Shown: in pieces, positions 7,344 to 10,690 of the stretch | Numbering within the stretch: the stretch's first letter is position 1 | Layout of the letters: each line of letters opens with the position of its first letter | From: an uncultured Chitinophagaceae bacterium | GTDB lineage: Bacteria; Bacteroidota; Bacteroidia; Chitinophagales; Chitinophagaceae | Length of the DNA: 10,690 nucleotides | Direction of reading: 5' to 3' | Assembly (NCBI GenBank): GCA_946885335.1 | Contig: CAMPGG010000100.1 | Coordinates: 1 to 10,690, forward strand | Program-made: the position numbers and the translations under genes | Notes under the pieces: model-generated | The model's database searches: none | The model's input: only the letters and a program-made list of their open reading frames with translations | Told to the model about the DNA's origin: nothing

Positions 7344-7865
7344 ATGAGCGATCCCATTATCAATAAAGTAGCAGAAAGTGGTTTGGTTACACTAAACCTG
7401 GAAGACTTTTATCCTAAAGGTGAAAAAGTAGTATTTGACCTGAAGGATTATTTATTTATGGAAATGATCCTGAAAGAAAAAGATTTCAGGGAATCGCTTA
7501 AACAAATTGACTGGGAAATTTACAGGAATAAATATGTGGCGATAACCTGCACTGCCGATGCTATTATTCCCGTATGGGCATATATGTTGGTTGCTGCTTA
7601 CCTGCAACCTGTTGCACAGGATTTTATAATGGGTGATGAAAAAGAATTGCACCGCCATTTATTTTTAAAAAACCTATCAGCCATTAATCCACAGCAATAC
7701 AAAGATGTGCGTGTGGTTATTAAAGGATGTGGTGATACACCAATTGATGATTTTGCCTATACTGAAATCACGAAGATCCTGCGTCCACAGGTTAAAAGTA
7801 TTATGTATGGTGAACCCTGCAGCACGGTTCCTATATTTAAACAACCATTGGTTAAAAAAAACTAA
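7344..7865 (+). CDS. DUF2480 family protein, three conserved-looking cysteines
   Basis: A 173-residue soluble protein with no signal peptide or membrane segment. I recognise it as the Bacteroidota-restricted DUF2480 family from its opening (SGLVTLNLEDFYPKGEKVVF), the ITCTADAIIPVWAYML segment and the end SIMYGEPCSTVPIF. Its biochemical role is not established. From memory of the family, members often lie near SUF iron-sulfur assembly genes in flavobacteria, but no suf gene is visible in this window. The three cysteines C69 (ITCTADA), C129 (VIKGCGD) and C159 (GEPCSTVP) all sit inside the best-conserved motifs, which suggests metal or cluster binding; that is inference. The gene stands alone between a strong upstream terminator and a weak downstream one. 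The ATG at 7344 follows a T-rich leader without a Shine-Dalgarno site. The family call is sure; the function is unknown. Confidence 0.88.
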   Translation: MSDPIINKVAESGLVTLNLEDFYPKGEKVVFDLKDYLFMEMILKEKDFRESLKQIDWEIYRNKYVAITCTADAIIPVWAYMLVAAYLQPVAQDFIMGDEKELHRHLFLKNLSAINPQQYKDVRVVIKGCGDTPIDDFAYTEITKILRPQVKSIMYGEPCSTVPIFKQPLVKKN

Positions 7866-7892
7866 GGCTGATTTAATACTGGCCTTGTTTTT
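7864..7892 (+). terminator. weak intrinsic terminator after the DUF2480 gene
   Basis: AAGGC (7864-7868) and GCCTT (7882-7886) form a 5-bp stem, extendable inward by two T.G wobbles, followed by GTTTTT. The stem overlaps the TAA stop codon. The short stem and the G before the T-run make this uncertain. Confidence 0.4.
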
Positions 7893-7929
7893 GACTTATT
7901 AAAATTTTTTTAACCATGTTTTTGCGCTG

Positions 7930-7963
7930 TTAACGGTTTCACTGCTTATAATCAGCCCGTTAA
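7930..7963. repeat. 7-bp inverted repeat TTAACGG/CCGTTAA upstream of the lipoprotein gene
   Basis: TTAACGG (7930-7936) and CCGTTAA (7957-7963) are exact reverse complements, 20 bp apart. The right arm extends to CCCGTTAA, the same 8-mer as the right arm of H3 at 2477-2484. The pair lies 28 bp before the lipoprotein start codon, where an operator could act. It may be chance. Confidence 0.3.
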
Positions 7964-7990
7964 AGTGCTCATTACCTTATATTGCGATCC

Positions 7991-8653
7991 ATGATAAAAA
8001 TTTTTACACTTTCATTTTTGGTGGTCATGATGGTATTCATGAATGCCTGCACCAACAGTGATCAGCCCGCCAAAGAGGCTTCGGTAACCGATTCGGTTGT
8101 TGCTGCGCCACCCGCAGAAATTTCTAATATAGAGCGACTTCCTTTATGGCAGAATTACATGGAACAGCAGTTCCCGGATTTTAACGAGGAAGATTTCAGT
8201 GCCGCATATACCGTACCGTTAGAAACCTTTCCTCCTTACCCCGTTAATGAAAAGGAGTTGAATTTTTTCAAACCATACCTGGCTTATAATGCGGACAGTA
8301 CTAAAGCCATAGATATATACAGTTACAGTTCGGTTACCAGCAGTAAAGGAGATCAGCGTGTTTACATGAATGGCGGACCCGATGCACAGATCAACCTGGT
8401 GGATATAAAAGACAACACATCGCAACGTCTTTTTTTTAGCGGGCCAATGCTTTCTTTTTGGGATGCTCAATGGGTTGACAGCAACAAAGTGATTGTGGCC
8501 GGCACAGAAGAAAGAACTCCTGTTTACTGGATCATAGATCTGAAACACAAAAGCATGGAATTATATACCATGGAAGATGCTGAACTGGATTCATCCATTA
8601 GCCGGGAAGGTTATTTGCGCCGCAAAATGCCCGGTGTTACTATTCCAAACTAA
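7991..8653 (+). CDS. small lipoprotein of unknown function
   Basis: A 220-residue protein. The ATG at 7991 gives a clean lipoprotein signal: M-I-K, a hydrophobic stretch to residue 17, then N-A-C with the lipidated cysteine at 20. A TTG nine bases upstream (7982) is in frame but adds nothing. After the cysteine comes a polar linker rich in Ala, Ser and acidic residues (about 21-45), then a globular region. The C-terminal half has short beta-like stretches (NLVDIKDNTSQRLFFSG, VIVAGTEERTPVYWIIDLK) that recall propeller or WD-like blades, but one or two blades cannot make a propeller. I do not recognise the family. By its signal it should sit on the periplasmic face of the inner or outer membrane. 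Its last codons overlap the end of corA on the other strand by 4 bp. That it is a real lipoprotein gene is fairly sure. Confidence 0.75.
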   Translation: MIKIFTLSFLVVMMVFMNACTNSDQPAKEASVTDSVVAAPPAEISNIERLPLWQNYMEQQFPDFNEEDFSAAYTVPLETFPPYPVNEKELNFFKPYLAYNADSTKAIDIYSYSSVTSSKGDQRVYMNGGPDAQINLVDIKDNTSQRLFFSGPMLSFWDAQWVDSNKVIVAGTEERTPVYWIIDLKHKSMELYTMEDAELDSSISREGYLRRKMPGVTIPN

Positions 8654-9756
8654 AACCAGCCCCTCTTTTTAAATATGATCAGCATCAAAGCAGGTATTAA
8701 CAACATGGCTGCGACAGTTGAATAAAAAGCAAGTGGCTCGTGTGAAAATGGGATCCGGTCAAAATTCATCCCAAAGATTCCGCCAATTACGGTTGGGGGT
8801 GCCAGTAAGACTGTCACGATCGCCATTACTTTCATTACCTCGTTCATACGGAGGTTAACATTATTGATATAAAGATCCTGCATGCTCATCATCACATCGC
8901 GGTAGTTCTCACTCAGGTCGTATGCCTGCAGAATATGGTCATAAACATCTTTAAAATACTTGTTGGTACGATCTTCCAGCAATTTATTTTCACTTCTGAT
9001 AAAACCATTTGTCAACTCGCGGACCGGGGCAAGATTCCTTTTTAAAACGATCAGTTCTTTACGCACCTGGTTGATGCGTGCCAGTGATCTTTTGGAATGC
9101 CGGCGAATTACTTCTTCTTCCAGGTCCTCTATCTGGTCGCCAATTTTTTCCATCACCAGGAAATAATTATCTACAATTAAGTCAAGCAGTCCGTATAAAA
9201 GGTAATCCACTCCTCTTTCCCTGATCTTACTACCGGTCATCTTTAACCGATGTCTTAATGGGTTAAATACATCGCGGGTAGCATCTTCCTGGAAGGAGAT
9301 CACAAAACTATTTCCCATCACAATACTGATCTGCTCAACTTCCACCGTTTTTTTTTCATCATTGAAATACAACATGTTCAACAGGCAAAACATCAGGTCA
9401 TCCACCTCGTCCATTTTGGGTCGCTGGTGAATACTCAGGATATCTTCTACAACCAAAGGGTGTATGCCATAATGTTCCGCGATAAGTTCTGTATCAGCTT
9501 TTCTCAACCCGTTTATATTGATCCAGGTATTGCGGTTATTGCTTTTGTATTGCATGGCATCCTGTACCGATGCCAGTTCTTTTTCTACAAGATCTTTTGA
9601 ATTATAATCATATACAAAGACCTGTACTTCAGTAGCCTCTTCCCGGGTAGGAAGAATTGTTGGATTAATGTGCAGGATCTCCTTTGTTCTTTGCGAGCCA
9701 AAGATTGGCTCCATTAATTTTTTTACAATTTTATCAGGTCTTAATTCTTTGAGCAT
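8650..9756 (-). CDS. corA: CorA family Mg2+/Co2+ transporter
   Basis: A homopentameric inner-membrane channel for Mg2+ (also Co2+). From the ATG at 9756 the protein has 368 residues, slightly longer than typical CorA (about 315-350). A TTG 63 bases upstream (9819) would overlap the next gene and adds an unlikely N-terminus. The cytoplasmic domain spans about 1-305 and includes the funnel helices (about 200-300, rich in Arg, Lys and Glu). TM1 runs from about 308 to 328 and ends in the signature G329-M330-N331 (GGIFGMNF), the selectivity filter. A short periplasmic loop containing E340 follows, then TM2 from about 342 to 362, and the usual basic C-terminus KKRGWF. The gene lies 40 bp downstream of the secreted-protein gene on the same strand, so co-transcription is possible. 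The stop codon overlaps the lipoprotein stop from the opposite strand, and no terminator lies between them. Confidence 0.94.
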   Translation of the reverse strand: MLKELRPDKIVKKLMEPIFGSQRTKEILHINPTILPTREEATEVQVFVYDYNSKDLVEKELASVQDAMQYKSNNRNTWININGLRKADTELIAEHYGIHPLVVEDILSIHQRPKMDEVDDLMFCLLNMLYFNDEKKTVEVEQISIVMGNSFVISFQEDATRDVFNPLRHRLKMTGSKIRERGVDYLLYGLLDLIVDNYFLVMEKIGDQIEDLEEEVIRRHSKRSLARINQVRKELIVLKRNLAPVRELTNGFIRSENKLLEDRTNKYFKDVYDHILQAYDLSENYRDVMMSMQDLYINNVNLRMNEVMKVMAIVTVLLAPPTVIGGIFGMNFDRIPFSHEPLAFYSTVAAMLLIPALMLIIFKKRGWF

Positions 9757-9796
9757 GCAGGCAGTTAAATAATATAATTTTTTGGGAGAGAAGTTA

Positions 9797-10498
9797 CTAC
9801 AATCCGTTATAGTAATCAACTACATTAATATAATCTGCCTCGGATTTTCCATCCAACCCTTGCTGCCTGATATAATCAGCAATTTCTTTCTTTCTATCGG
9901 AAAAAATACCGGGAAGGTCTTTCCATTTTTTAACCGGAACAATAGCTTGCTTATACCATACTGCATATTGCGGTTTGGTTTCTATTTGTTGTTCCGTGGT
10001 GCTGGATCCATATCGTTTATTTTCCCGCACAATTTTCCTGTCTAACCTATACAGCGAAGCATTTCCATCCAATATCAGCTGGTACCAACCCTTGTTAATT
10101 TCTTTATTGTCCCAATAATCACTGTGAATAAACTCATAGTTTTTACTGGTAACCGTATCCGTTAGTACTACTTTTTTCAGTTTTTCATCCACTACGAATT
10201 CCGCTTCATCCGCACCCATGTAATGAACATTCCCTTTCAGCATATCAAGCTTTAAATAAAGGCCGGTATAACCGGTACCGTCTTCAAAATAAACAGTTCC
10301 TTTCATCCAATTATCATTATAAAATGGACTGCCTTCAATAATTCTTGCATATTGAAGATTAGAAAATGGTTCACCACCTACGATATAGAAACTTTGCAGC
10401 ACCAGGTCTTTCGAACTTTCTTTGCTCACATCAATTACCTTTTGCGCAGCCAGGTTTAATGCGGCAGAAAATAAAATACAAAAAATGAGTTTTTTCAT
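9797..10498 (-). CDS. secreted protein of unknown function
   Basis: A 233-residue protein with a clear signal peptide (MKKLIFCILFSAALNLAAQK), probably cut near residue 19 after LAA. I chose the ATG at 10498; an in-frame TTG at 10549 would add 17 residues before the signal peptide. The mature part contains YARIIEGSPFYNDNWMKGTV followed by a strand-rich segment (GYTGLYLKLDMLKGNVHYMG). I associate this pattern with uncharacterised secreted proteins of Chitinophagaceae, but I cannot name a family. The C-terminal third is rich in Lys, Arg, Asp and Glu (PVKKWKDLPGIFSDRKKEIA). It has no lipobox, so it should be periplasmic or exported. It stands 40 bp upstream of corA on the same strand. Whether the two are functionally linked cannot be told. 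Confidence 0.75.
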   Translation of the reverse strand: MKKLIFCILFSAALNLAAQKVIDVSKESSKDLVLQSFYIVGGEPFSNLQYARIIEGSPFYNDNWMKGTVYFEDGTGYTGLYLKLDMLKGNVHYMGADEAEFVVDEKLKKVVLTDTVTSKNYEFIHSDYWDNKEINKGWYQLILDGNASLYRLDRKIVRENKRYGSSTTEQQIETKPQYAVWYKQAIVPVKKWKDLPGIFSDRKKEIADYIRQQGLDGKSEADYINVVDYYNGL

Positions 10499-10690
10499 AA
10501 TGAAAAAATTTAGCGTGATTAATTTTTTTGTGGCCTTTAATTTTCTCAATATGTAGAACCGGTTTATGATAAGATGAATCTCTAATTGAATTTACCAACT
10601 TTTAGCCTGGTTATCCAGCCGCTCATACTATTATAATAATATCATGCCCGTACTTTATGGTTCTATCTTTGTTGATAAGGCATTTAATTA

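Noticed and set aside
7344..7865. SufE as the product of this gene
   Set aside because: First considered because of size and cysteines, but the motifs (NLEDFYP, GEPCSTVP) are those of DUF2480 and not the SufE fold signature.
10664..10671. TATCTTTG, a match to the -7 consensus on +
   Set aside because: No -33 TTG at the right distance, and it would lie inside the possible frame starting at 10644. A six-fixed-base motif is expected several times by chance in 10 kb.
10644..10690. An ATG on + at 10644 opening a frame to the window end, with an A/T-rich leader
   Set aside because: Only 15 codons are visible and none is recognisable. It may be the start of a real gene, but the window cannot show it.

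Overview
The window looks like chromosomal DNA of a Bacteroidota bacterium, probably the Chitinophagaceae (inferred from protein families and base usage, not from a search). Supporting signs are a family S46 dipeptidyl-peptidase, a DUF2480 protein, A-rich leaders without clear Shine-Dalgarno sites, and promoter matches to the Bacteroidota consensus (TTTG at -33, TAnnTTTG at -7). I see no insertion sequence, phage gene, CRISPR array, tRNA or rRNA.

Layout. Positions 1-992 hold the 3' part of an ArnT/PMT-type membrane glycosyltransferase gene (+). It converges, with a 3-bp gap, on nadA (quinolinate synthase, -; 996-2024). Next is a 660-bp stretch without a gene (2025-2684), the least explained part of the window. 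It contains a 60-bp block of about 15% G+C, five 9-mers within one mismatch of the DnaA box (one of them exact), a perfect 10-bp inverted repeat, and three stem-forming inverted repeats, two of which contain G.U pairs that favour a plus-strand RNA. On the right follow, all on +, an S46 dipeptidyl-peptidase of the DPP11 (acidic-residue-specific) type (2685-4877), a PpiD-like periplasmic peptidyl-prolyl isomerase with its own good promoter (4985-7141), a strong intrinsic terminator (7161-7200), a DUF2480 protein with three cysteines (7344-7865), and a small lipoprotein (7991-8653). The lipoprotein gene overlaps the 3' end of a CorA magnesium/cobalt transporter gene (-; 8650-9756) by 4 bp. A secreted protein of unknown function (-; 9797-10498) lies 40 bp upstream of corA and may share its transcript.

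How they work together. Most genes are envelope or housekeeping functions: envelope glycan transfer, periplasmic folding, periplasmic peptide degradation, NAD synthesis and Mg2+ uptake. They do not form one pathway, and no defence or mobile system is visible. The most interesting candidate is the 2025-2684 intergenic region, which could be a replication origin or hold a structured RNA; neither reading can be proved from the sequence alone.
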